Origin: Dehalococcoidia bacterium
GTDB lineage: Bacteria; Chloroflexota; Dehalococcoidia; Lucifugimonadales; Lucifugimonadaceae
DNA length: 5,726 nucleotides
Reading direction: 5' to 3'
NCBI GenBank assembly: GCA_012270805.1
Contig: JAAXHR010000170.1
Span: 1 to 5,726, forward strand
Shown here in pieces: positions 1 to 5,726 of this stretch; the stretch's first letter is position 1; each line of letters opens with the position of its first letter. Position numbers and translations under genes: made by a program. The notes under the pieces were generated by a model, which saw only the letters and a list, made by a program, of their open reading frames with translations, did not search any database and was not told the origin of the DNA.

Positions 1-24
1 GCTCGAACACGCTACAAGACTTCG

Positions 25-46
25 AAAGAAAAACGCCCGTGGCGTT
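25..46 (-). terminator. Intrinsic (rho-independent) terminator of the dehydrogenase gene
   Basis: Read on the minus strand, AACGCC (46-41) pairs perfectly with GGCGTT (37-32) across a three-base ACG loop. The T-rich tract TTTCTTT (31-25) follows directly. The first base of the stem is the last base of the TGA stop codon (48-46), so transcription would end essentially at the end of the gene. The stem is short (6 bp) but has four G-C pairs and the two thymines at its 3' end extend the U-tract. This indicates that the dehydrogenase is the last or only gene of its transcript. Confidence 0.72.
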
Positions 47-1086
47 CAGTTCGAGTTCAACCATTCCCAGCAAGCGTCGATCTCTTCTTCCGTCATCGGC
101 TCTTGGATGACGATCGAAGGTGACGCTGGCTTGGTGTCCGTACCGTCGCCCATCCATTTTGGCCAGACTGCGATGCCGGCGCCTAACTCCTCGCGAGTTA
201 TCTCGACGTCCGAAGGCCGCCACCGCACCTTGCACTTATCCAGCCATCCCGTCAATGTCTCCGGACTCTGATTCGTGCGCCACGCGATGATGACGGCTCC
301 TAGTGCGCACATTTCGCCATGAATCCAGTACTTGTCAGCCTCAATCTCAACTACGAAGCAGAACGCGTGATCAGCACCCGGTGCTCGATCGTCTTTTATC
401 AGCGCGTCGTCGCGCGCCTGCACCGCGTCCATGATTTCTTTGACCGAAGCCGGTGTGAGTTCACCGTTTTCATCTAATGTCTTCGGAAACTCGGTGACGA
501 TATGGTCGTACAGCGCGATGGCCCTTGCCGTCTTCTCCTCCTCAACCGGTCCGGTCTTGCCCAACTCCGCGTTCCGCCGCCACTCGGAGAGTCCCGCATA
601 GCCACACAACACGTCGCCCAATCCAGCCGTGTTCAGTCGCTCCGGCGCCTTGAGCACCACGTCATAGTCAACCAGTACGTATTCGCAGTTCACAACCACA
701 AGCTGTCCAACGATCTGCCGACCGTCCCAATCCGCGACGAATCCGTGAATGATGGCACCGGTAGACACCACCGTCGGAACCTGCACTAGCGGCTTACCCT
801 TACGATGGGCCACCAGTTTGGCATGATCCAGCGCGCGCCCTGCGCCGAGACCGACAACCAAATCGATATCGTCCGGCAGAGAGTCTGAAACTTCAATCAG
901 ATGCGTCCGGTCGAGCCATTCATTGAACCCGATACCCGCAGGCTCGTGGTCCAACTCGTCCTTGGCCGCTTCCCATGCGGAGGGCGTAGTGATTACAACG
1001 TAACGCCCCCAATTCGCCGATTCGGATTTGAGCAGACCATGCCCAAATCGGACGTCATAATCCCGTGCAAGTCTAGCTTCAGTCAT
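46..1086 (-). CDS. Glycerol-1-phosphate dehydrogenase-like metal-dependent dehydrogenase (Fe-ADH / DHQ synthase-like superfamily)
   Basis: A complete 346-residue protein, the usual length of the sn-glycerol-1-phosphate dehydrogenase (EgsA/AraM) branch. Those enzymes reduce dihydroxyacetone phosphate with NAD(P)H in the cytoplasm. Seen in order: the dinucleotide-binding loop GLGAGRALDHAK (79-90), VPTVVSTG (103-110), PERLNTAGLGD (148-158), GADHAF (237-242) and WIHGEMCALG (254-263). D158, H240 and H256 align by position with the Asp-His-His metal ligands of the superfamily, so the metal site looks intact. The Asp that usually follows 'PTxxSx' (SxDG or STDA) is Gly110 here, so the substrate may differ from glycerol-1-phosphate. 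The start is ATG at 1086-1084, supported by GAGAGG (1097-1092 on the minus strand) five bases upstream. It is transcribed away from the export cluster and ends at its own terminator, so a shared role is not implied. Superfamily is secure; the exact reaction is not. Confidence 0.85.
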   Translation of the reverse strand: MTEARLARDYDVRFGHGLLKSESANWGRYVVITTPSAWEAAKDELDHEPAGIGFNEWLDRTHLIEVSDSLPDDIDLVVGLGAGRALDHAKLVAHRKGKPLVQVPTVVSTGAIIHGFVADWDGRQIVGQLVVVNCEYVLVDYDVVLKAPERLNTAGLGDVLCGYAGLSEWRRNAELGKTGPVEEEKTARAIALYDHIVTEFPKTLDENGELTPASVKEIMDAVQARDDALIKDDRAPGADHAFCFVVEIEADKYWIHGEMCALGAVIIAWRTNQSPETLTGWLDKCKVRWRPSDVEITREELGAGIAVWPKWMGDGTDTKPASPSIVIQEPMTEEEIDACWEWLNSN

Positions 1087-1392
1087 CTCATCCTCTCAAT
1101 CTCCCAATTCGGTCGCGCGTGAATAAGGTTACTCTAAAGTCCGAAGGACGACGCGCAACCGTTGAGCGAACGAAGAAAAAGACACTGGACCAATTGTTGG
1201 TTGGCTGGAATGCTCGGATTCTTCATCGTATCTGGGCGCCGGAACCGTCGAGATCGCATCGGCGATTACGACGATGGCGGCACTCCGAAAACACAGCCGG
1301 TTCCAGCAATAGATGCATCCACAGGCTCATCACACAGCGTAAGGCATACCGTTGCCAACGAAGAAGACCGCCTCGGAGATCCGATTCCTCAA
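1087..1392. other. Divergent intergenic region, with possible coding extension of the adaptor
   Basis: About 306 bases separate the start of the dehydrogenase from the preferred start of the adaptor. It must hold promoters for both directions, but no convincing -35/-10 pair is visible. The best minus-strand candidate is TTGCGC, 16 bases, TAGAGT, just upstream of the dehydrogenase, and it is weak. The adaptor reading frame is open from 1138 (a TAA lies at 1135-1137), and contains a TTG at 1162 and an ATG at 1210. Starting at 1210 would add 61 residues of polar, Arg/Asp/Gly-rich sequence before ATG 1393. A second frame (GTG 1119 to 1403) is also open and encodes nothing recognisable. No operator-like palindrome or riboswitch-like structure stood out. 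Confidence 0.5.
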
Positions 1393-4300
1393 ATGTCCTC
1401 TAATGCCGACGATAGCGTATCTCAGACCGCCGGTAATCCCTTAAGCCAGATTACACGCGGCCAGTGGATCATCGCCGTGGTCGTGCTCATCGCCGTCCCC
1501 GTCATCGCATATCTCGGCACCTTCTATCTCTACCCCTATGCCCAAGACTTTGTCGAAGGTGAATCACCGATAGATGCCGTTCTCGCTGAATACGGTGTCG
1601 ACGAGGAAGCAGAGACTCAGTTGCTAACCATCCGACGAGGCGACCTTGTCAACTCCGTATCCGTCAACGGAACCCTCGAATACTCCAATCGCGAACGACT
1701 ATCTTTCGGCACTTCGGGAACCATAGACGCGATCGAAATCGAAGTGGGTGACTTCGTGTCCGAGGGCGAGGTTCTTATGTCGCTCGATGATGAGGCGATT
1801 GTCGCCGCCGAGCAGACGTTGCAAAACGCTAGTGTCGCGCTCCAAGACGCCGAAGACAGTCTAGAAGAGTTGGTCAATCCAGATGACAAGGCGATAAGCG
1901 ACGCGACGCTAAATGTTCTGAACGCGCTTCAGAAGTTGACAGATGCCGAAGAGGCACTAAAAGACTTGCTGGAGCCGTCTGACGCTGATTTAGTCGCCGC
2001 CGAACTTGACCTCGCCAAGGCGAGGTCGGAATTGGATACAGCGGAAGAGAATCTGTCCAAGCATCTTGAGCCGACAGAAGTGGAACTGACAAACGCCGAA
2101 CTCGCAGTCGCCGAAGCCGAAAAGGCGTTGTCCGACCTGATCAACGAACACACCGACTTGATCGCTGAAGACAACGCGGCGATCCGCGCCGCCGAACTCG
2201 TGGTCGCCGAAGCCGACCAAGCACGCGCCGCCGCAGTTGAGGCATACGAAGAGATACTCAGCATCGATGAAGCTGCAGTAAATCAAGCAGAGCTCGATCT
2301 CGAAAAAGCTAATCTCGCATTGTCTGAAGCGGAACAGGCAATTGTGGACGCTGAATACGAGTTGCGCGATGCCGTGGAGAACGTCGGCAGCGAGACTACA
2401 GCAAAAAAGCTCGAAATCGCTCAAGCAGAAGCATCGGTCGCTAAGGAAAAACTAGACCTCACCAACGCGCAAGAAGCATTGACCGAAGCTGAAAAACCGT
2501 TCGACGATGACGAAGTGGCAGACTTGCGAAAAGAGATCGCAGAGGCCCGAAACGACATCAAAGTTGCCGAAGATCAGTTGCGCCGAATCGAGATCGAAAC
2601 GGAAGCCGAAGTTCGCAGGCTCGAATTCGATCTTTACGAGGCACGAGGTGAGTATCAGAACGTGTTCTTCAAGTGGCTGGGAATGGACATCTCAGGATAT
2701 GAGTGGTTGCTTTCTCCAGACGAGATCTTCGCCGACATCGGCGGATCTCTTGAGGATCTCTTGGATACAAACCACGATACGGCGGCATTGGCACGGCATA
2801 ATTCGACATCTTCTGACTGGGCAGTAGACGATCCCCAGACCCCGTGGGACGAATTTGTGGTAGCCACCTGGACCACGTTCTTTCTCTCCGAACTCAGGTT
2901 CGACTGCTCGGAAGAAGATGCCGACATCAGCTCCGAGTGCGTGAATGTCGAATTCGATGACGCATGGGATGACCTCCTCACAAAAACCGAGGCCTACCAA
3001 ACCGCTAATCTCGCAAATTCGCAACAGTTCGACAACACCCAAGACGCGCTCGAGAATGCCAAATCTTCGTTGGCAGACCTCGAGGAACAACTCGAAGAGG
3101 CATTGACACCAGCTACTGAAGACGAAATCTTCGATTTATTCGCCAAGCAGGAAGTCGCATACTACGTACACGCAGACGCGCAGAACAAATTGGATACGTT
3201 GCTACAAGAATTGGAGGAACTCGAACCGGAATTGGAAGCGCGCCGCATCAAGGCCAGCATATCGCTTGATGTCGCGAAAGAAGCATTCGACGTTGCTGTC
3301 GACGACGTATTGAACGCGAAAGAGCACCTTGCCGATCTCCAAGCCGGACCCGATGAACTAGAGATATCCATCACGTTCTCGAAAGCTCGAAAAGCCGAAT
3401 CAGATCTCGAAGAGGCGATCCGAGACTTAGAAGCTCTACGTGACCTCGAATCGCCGAGAATCACAGTCGTTGATCAGCAGATCAGAGTAGCTCAAGCCGA
3501 TCTTGAGGACAAGATCGAGACGCTTGAAGACCTGATCGAGGGAGATGAAGTGGCGATAGACCTGGCCCGAACCGAGTACCTCGCCGCACAAGAGAATTTG
3601 GTCGAAAAAGTCAAGGCATTGGACGATTTGAAGTCGCCTGATCCAGCCGATGTCGAACTCGCGCGCCAAGAGGTCGTAGTCGCCAAAGCCGATCTCGCCG
3701 TCATAGATGCGGACCTAGACTCCCTGATCAATCCAGATCCCGCAACCGTCGCCCTCCGACGCGCCGAGGTCGCCACCGCCCGCGAAGAACTCGCCACCGC
3801 CATCGCGGCAACCGAAGGTACCCAGATCATCGCACCATTCGACGGCGTAATCGCTGAAATCCCCGTCGGAGAAGGCCAGATCGCCAACCCCAACACTCCG
3901 GCCATCGTCATCGCTGACCCATCCATCGTCGAAATCTCAGGAACCGTTGACGAGGTCGATGTCCTATTCCTGCAAGTCGATGATGTCGCATCTATCGAAC
4001 TCGAAGCTCTCGGCGATGAAGCACTCATCGGCCGCATCTCCGACATCGCCGCCTTCGGCGAATCAAACCAGGGTGTCGTTACATACCCCGTCACCATCCA
4101 GACCGAACAACCCGCCGGCACTCAACTCCCCGAAGGCCTTAGCGCCGTCGCAGAAGTCGTCATCCGAGAACAGACTAGCCAGCTCCTAGTTCCTATACAA
4201 GCCCTCTTCGGCTCAGTCAACGAACCCATCCTCCTCATCTCCAAATCCGATGGCACACTCGAATCCCGCAACGTCACCCTCGGCATATCCGACGACTTCT

Positions 4301-4440
4301 GGACCGTCATCGAAGACGGTGTTTCAGAGGGCGAAACAATCCTCATGACCGTCGTCGGAGCCGACACCAGCCAATTCGGCGGTTTCGGTGCAATTCGAGC
4401 CGTCGCCGGTGGTGGGCCACCACGAGGCGGAGGAAATTAG
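1393..4440 (+). CDS. MacA/HlyD-type membrane-fusion adaptor with giant coiled-coil hairpin and a folded tip domain
   Basis: A 1015-residue adaptor subunit of an ABC exporter, far longer than typical MacA proteins (roughly 370-400). Domains, numbered from ATG 1393: short cytoplasmic N-terminus; one transmembrane helix (about 25-45); first strands beginning at LLTIRRGDLVNSVSVNGTL; first biotinyl-lipoyl half (106-136, SGTIDAIEIEVGDFVSEGEV); ascending helical arm (137-419); tip domain (420-535); descending arm (536-808); second lipoyl half (809-842, IIAPFDGVIAEIPVGEGQI); beta-barrel (about 845-925, with GVVTYPVTIQ); membrane-proximal domain (about 930-991); and a Gly-rich tail ending GGGPPRGGGN. 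No lipobox or cleavable signal is seen, so it should be anchored by the N-terminal helix. ATG 1393 places 23 residues before the membrane helix and has GGAG (1375-1378) 14 bases upstream, which is rather far. ATG 1210 or TTG 1162 are in-frame alternatives. The ATPase and permease genes follow at once, fixing the role as exporter adaptor; substrate unknown. Confidence 0.9.
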   Translation: MSSNADDSVSQTAGNPLSQITRGQWIIAVVVLIAVPVIAYLGTFYLYPYAQDFVEGESPIDAVLAEYGVDEEAETQLLTIRRGDLVNSVSVNGTLEYSNRERLSFGTSGTIDAIEIEVGDFVSEGEVLMSLDDEAIVAAEQTLQNASVALQDAEDSLEELVNPDDKAISDATLNVLNALQKLTDAEEALKDLLEPSDADLVAAELDLAKARSELDTAEENLSKHLEPTEVELTNAELAVAEAEKALSDLINEHTDLIAEDNAAIRAAELVVAEADQARAAAVEAYEEILSIDEAAVNQAELDLEKANLALSEAEQAIVDAEYELRDAVENVGSETTAKKLEIAQAEASVAKEKLDLTNAQEALTEAEKPFDDDEVADLRKEIAEARNDIKVAEDQLRRIEIETEAEVRRLEFDLYEARGEYQNVFFKWLGMDISGYEWLLSPDEIFADIGGSLEDLLDTNHDTAALARHNSTSSDWAVDDPQTPWDEFVVATWTTFFLSELRFDCSEEDADISSECVNVEFDDAWDDLLTKTEAYQTANLANSQQFDNTQDALENAKSSLADLEEQLEEALTPATEDEIFDLFAKQEVAYYVHADAQNKLDTLLQELEELEPELEARRIKASISLDVAKEAFDVAVDDVLNAKEHLADLQAGPDELEISITFSKARKAESDLEEAIRDLEALRDLESPRITVVDQQIRVAQADLEDKIETLEDLIEGDEVAIDLARTEYLAAQENLVEKVKALDDLKSPDPADVELARQEVVVAKADLAVIDADLDSLINPDPATVALRRAEVATAREELATAIAATEGTQIIAPFDGVIAEIPVGEGQIANPNTPAIVIADPSIVEISGTVDEVDVLFLQVDDVASIELEALGDEALIGRISDIAAFGESNQGVVTYPVTIQTEQPAGTQLPEGLSAVAEVVIREQTSQLLVPIQALFGSVNEPILLISKSDGTLESRNVTLGISDDFWTVIEDGVSEGETILMTVVGADTSQFGGFGAIRAVAGGGPPRGGGN
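1876..2355 (+). repeat. Five 32-residue (96-base) modules in the ascending hairpin arm
   Basis: Adaptor residues 162-321 consist of five modules that start at NPDD, EPSD, EPTE, AEDN and SIDE. These starts fall at residues 162, 194, 226, 258 and 290, exactly 32 apart. Each start follows a hydrophobic pair and is followed by an Ala-rich helix with Leu/Val/Ile at heptad-like spacing (for example VAAELDLAKARSELDTAEE). The match is at protein level: codons differ, so this is old duplication or selection for geometry and not a recent DNA repeat. A 32-residue period equals three heptads plus one 11-residue step. Similar Pro-marked Ala/Glu modules occur, as I recall, in HlyD-like proteins of Chloroflexota. 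Confidence 0.85.
2650..2997 (+). other. Hairpin tip: Trp-rich two-cysteine domain of about 115 residues
   Basis: Adaptor residues 420-535 interrupt the Ala/Glu/Leu coiled coil with sequence of quite different composition. It contains KWLGMDISGYEWLLSPDEIF near its start, TPWDEF in the middle, and the acidic segment CSEEDADISSEC. Six of the eight tryptophans of the protein (428, 438, 476, 485, 493, 525) and both of its only cysteines (505 and 516) lie here. That composition fits a small folded domain, probably with a disulfide since it would be extracytoplasmic. In ordinary MacA/AcrA adaptors the hairpin ends in a short loop that contacts a TolC-type channel; here a domain takes that place. I do not recognise the fold. 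Confidence 0.75.
3346..3816 (+). repeat. 32-residue modules in the descending hairpin arm
   Basis: Adaptor residues 652-808 mirror the ascending modules. The turns QAGPD, LESPR, LIEGDE, LKSPDP and LINPDP begin the modules; the last three start exactly 32 residues apart (716, 748, 780). The Leu in the pattern seen as AESDL, AQADL, AQENL and AKADL repeats at 672, 704, 736 and 768, again exactly 32. LESPR is displaced by about four residues from perfect phase. The last module runs straight into the second lipoyl half (TQIIAPFDG), so the repeats sit at the base of the hairpin, opposite those of the ascending arm. Confidence 0.8.
4429..4435 (+). promoter_or_regulatory. Likely ribosome binding site of the ATPase gene, inside the adaptor's 3' end
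   Basis: GGAGGAA is a strong Shine-Dalgarno-like sequence, formed by the Gly-Gly-Asn codons at the end of the adaptor. It lies 15 bases before ATG 4451, longer than the usual 5-10. No ATG or GTG in the right frame is closer (only an ATT at 4436), so the site may act in translational coupling with the adaptor's stop at 4438-4440. Confidence 0.45.
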
Positions 4441-4450
4441 TCCGCGAAAC

Positions 4451-5155
4451 ATGCGCAGCACGGTCAACAACGGCGCACCGGTAATCCGTATCCGTGAGGT
4501 TACTAAGGTCTACGAGATGGGCGACGGGACCATCCAAGTCCGTGCTTTAGACGGCGTCTCACTAGACATCCATAACGGCGAATACGTCGCAATCATGGGT
4601 GCCTCCGGCTCCGGCAAATCCACCCTCATGAACATCATCGGATGCCTGGACGTTCCCACCGAAGGCACCTATCACATCGACGGCCAAGCCGTCGAAGCAA
4701 TGTCCAACGACCGCCTCGCCGACATCCGCAGTCGAAAAGTCGGGTTCGTATTCCAGACACACAACCTGCTTCCGCGCCTTACCGCACTAGCCAACGTCGA
4801 ACTACCCATGATGTACGGCCGCTGGCCCAACCGCCGAGAACGCGCCGAGAACGCCCTGACCCTAGTCGGACTCGGTGACCGCACTCACCATCGACCAACC
4901 GAACTCTCAGGCGGCCAGCAGCAAAGAGTCGGCATCGCTCGAGCACTCGTCAAACAACCTTCGGTCCTCCTCGCCGACGAACCTACTGGCAACCTCGACA
5001 CCTCAAATACCGCCGAAATCCTCAACATCATCTCCGATCTCAATCAGCAAAACGGCATTACTGTCATCGTGGTCACGCACGAACGCGATGTCGCAGCACG
5101 AGCAGGTCGCGTCATCACCCTCAGCGACGGCCGCATCATCAGCGACGAAACCTAA
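4451..5155 (+). CDS. MacB/LolD-type ABC transporter ATP-binding protein
   Basis: A complete 234-residue nucleotide-binding subunit that hydrolyses ATP on the cytoplasmic face to power the adjacent permease. All ATPase motifs are present: Walker A GASGSGKS (50-57), Q-loop Q102 in FVFQTHNLLPRLTA, signature LSGGQQQR (152-159), Walker B VLLADEP with D176 and E177, D-loop NLDT (181-184), and switch His210 in VVTHE. The N-terminal KVYEMGDGTIQVRALDGVSL and the ELPMMYGRW segment are typical of the MacB/LolD/FtsE (MJ0796-like) branch. The ATPase and permease are separate chains here, whereas E. coli MacB is a fusion. ATG 4451 is preferred because the product then begins shortly before the first beta strand, as in relatives. 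An upstream in-frame GTG at 4388 would add 21 residues and overlap the adaptor gene. The gap to the adaptor stop is 10 bases, indicating an operon. Confidence 0.95.
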   Translation: MRSTVNNGAPVIRIREVTKVYEMGDGTIQVRALDGVSLDIHNGEYVAIMGASGSGKSTLMNIIGCLDVPTEGTYHIDGQAVEAMSNDRLADIRSRKVGFVFQTHNLLPRLTALANVELPMMYGRWPNRRERAENALTLVGLGDRTHHRPTELSGGQQQRVGIARALVKQPSVLLADEPTGNLDTSNTAEILNIISDLNQQNGITVIVVTHERDVAARAGRVITLSDGRIISDET

Positions 5156-5165
5156 CCCCCCACAG

Positions 5166-5726
5166 ATGTCACCTCAAGACATAATCCGGACATCTGTCTA
5201 CTCGCTAACTGCGAATCGGCTTCGTGCCGCACTCGCACTCCTCGGGATCGTCCTCGGCGTCTGCTCCGTCATCACCCTCATGTCCATCGGACGCGGCTCC
5301 ACCGACCGCATCACCGAACTCATCCAAGGCCTCGGTAGCAATCTACTCACCGTTATTCCGAGCGGCGAACCCCTGACCATCGCGGATGTCGACGCGCTGC
5401 ATGATCCTCTATACACGCCCTCAATCAAAGCCGTGGCTCCCCAAATCAGCACTTTCGGCACCATCCACATCAATAACAACACCACCCAAGCTTCCATCAC
5501 GGGTATAACCCCTGAATTCCTAAACGTCCGAAATCTGACCATGGCCACTGGAACCTTCATCGGCGCACCACACGTAGAGACCTTAGCCGAAGTCGTTGTA
5601 CTAGGATCTCAAGTTTCCGAAGACCTATTCGGGAACCAAGACCCCACAGGCGCAGTGGTCCGCATCAACGGCAGACAGTTCCGCGTCGTCGGTGTCCTCC
5701 TATCTCAAACTGGCTTCGGATCCCTA
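5166..5726 (+). CDS. MacB/FtsX-like ABC transporter permease, N-terminal part (cut by window end)
   Basis: The first 187 residues of a MacB-type permease; the frame is open to the last base, so the C-terminal three-helix FtsX domain lies beyond. Seen: a basic start with TANRLRAAL, transmembrane helix 1 (about 21-42, LALLGIVLGVCSVITLMSIG), then GSTDRITELIQGLGSNLLTV (44-63), the family hallmark leading into the extracytoplasmic MacB core domain. Further core-domain patterns are ITGITPEFLNVRNL (111-124), VVVLGSQVSEDLFG (143-156) and GAVVRINGRQFRVVGVL (162-178). The usual Gly/Ser-rich stretch after LLTV is very short here (IPSGEP). ATG 5166 lies 10 bases after the ATPase stop, with C-rich sequence and no Shine-Dalgarno before it, suggesting translational coupling. 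It should dimerise and work with the ATPase and the long adaptor. Confidence 0.93.
   Translation, partial: MSPQDIIRTSVYSLTANRLRAALALLGIVLGVCSVITLMSIGRGSTDRITELIQGLGSNLLTVIPSGEPLTIADVDALHDPLYTPSIKAVAPQISTFGTIHINNNTTQASITGITPEFLNVRNLTMATGTFIGAPHVETLAEVVVLGSQVSEDLFGNQDPTGAVVRINGRQFRVVGVLLSQTGFGSL

Noticed and set aside
502..1122. Plus-strand open frames opposite the dehydrogenase
   Set aside because: They are antisense to a gene with an intact motif set, and their translations show no domain or membrane pattern.
1194..1222. Promoter TTGTTG-17-GATTCT upstream of the adaptor
   Set aside because: Only three of six bases match in each box, no better than expected by chance in a region of this size, and it would overlap the possible ATG at 1210.
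1119..1403. Open frame of 94 codons from a GTG in the divergent intergenic region
   Set aside because: It overlaps the possible adaptor extension in another frame, has an Arg-rich composition typical of a shifted frame, no ribosome site, and no recognisable motif.
2650..2997. Insertion sequence or frameshift inside the adaptor
   Set aside because: The reading frame is continuous through the segment, there are no terminal inverted repeats or target duplications, and its position at the centre of mirror symmetry argues for a genuine tip domain.
1876..3816. Recent tandem DNA repeat or CRISPR-like array
   Set aside because: The 96-base periodicity is only in the amino acid pattern; nucleotide copies differ too much for recent duplication and there are no identical direct repeats with unique spacers.
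3492..4121. Minus-strand open frame of 209 codons opposite the adaptor
   Set aside because: It is a Ser/Arg/Ala-rich antisense shadow produced by the repetitive Glu, Asp and Ala codons of the hairpin and following domains; the plus-strand protein is clearly the real one. The other antisense frames between 1617 and 3669 were rejected for the same reason.

Overview
The window looks like a bacterial chromosomal segment of moderate GC content. It holds one gene on the minus strand and a divergent cluster on the plus strand that encodes a MacAB-type ABC export system. It has no rRNA, tRNA, insertion sequence or CRISPR. The long Ala/Glu/Leu-rich export adaptor with Pro-marked modules and the glycerol-1-phosphate-dehydrogenase-like enzyme remind me of Chloroflexota (for example SAR202 or other Dehalococcoidia-like lineages). 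That placement is inference from memory, with low to moderate confidence, because no taxonomic marker is present.

Layout: positions 25-46 are a compact intrinsic terminator for the minus-strand gene. Positions 46-1086 (minus) are a complete metal-dependent dehydrogenase of the glycerol-1-phosphate dehydrogenase / iron-containing alcohol dehydrogenase superfamily. Positions 1087-1392 are the divergent intergenic region, part of which may be an N-terminal extension of the next gene. Positions 1393-4440 are a membrane-fusion (periplasmic adaptor) protein of about 1015 residues. Positions 4451-5155 are a MacB/LolD-type ATPase. From 5166 to the window edge runs the N-terminal 187 residues of the matching MacB/FtsX-like permease. 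Both gaps within the cluster are 10 bases, which suggests one operon.

The adaptor is the remarkable part. The two halves of its biotinyl-lipoyl domain are separated by about 670 residues. These form two helical arms of about 280 residues each around a central, Trp-rich, two-cysteine domain of about 115 residues. The helix breaks (Pro/Gly-containing turns) in the two arms lie at matching heights about one mirror axis, as expected for a very long antiparallel hairpin, and part of each arm is built from 32-residue modules. Leucine codon use in the hairpin (many TTG) differs sharply from the downstream third of the gene and from the ATPase and permease genes (no TTG).

Likely teamwork: the ATPase drives conformational change in the permease, and the anchored adaptor forms an extended extracytoplasmic stalk whose folded tip could contact the wall, a surface layer, a substrate or a partner protein. 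The substrate cannot be told from sequence. The minus-strand dehydrogenase is probably an unrelated neighbour.
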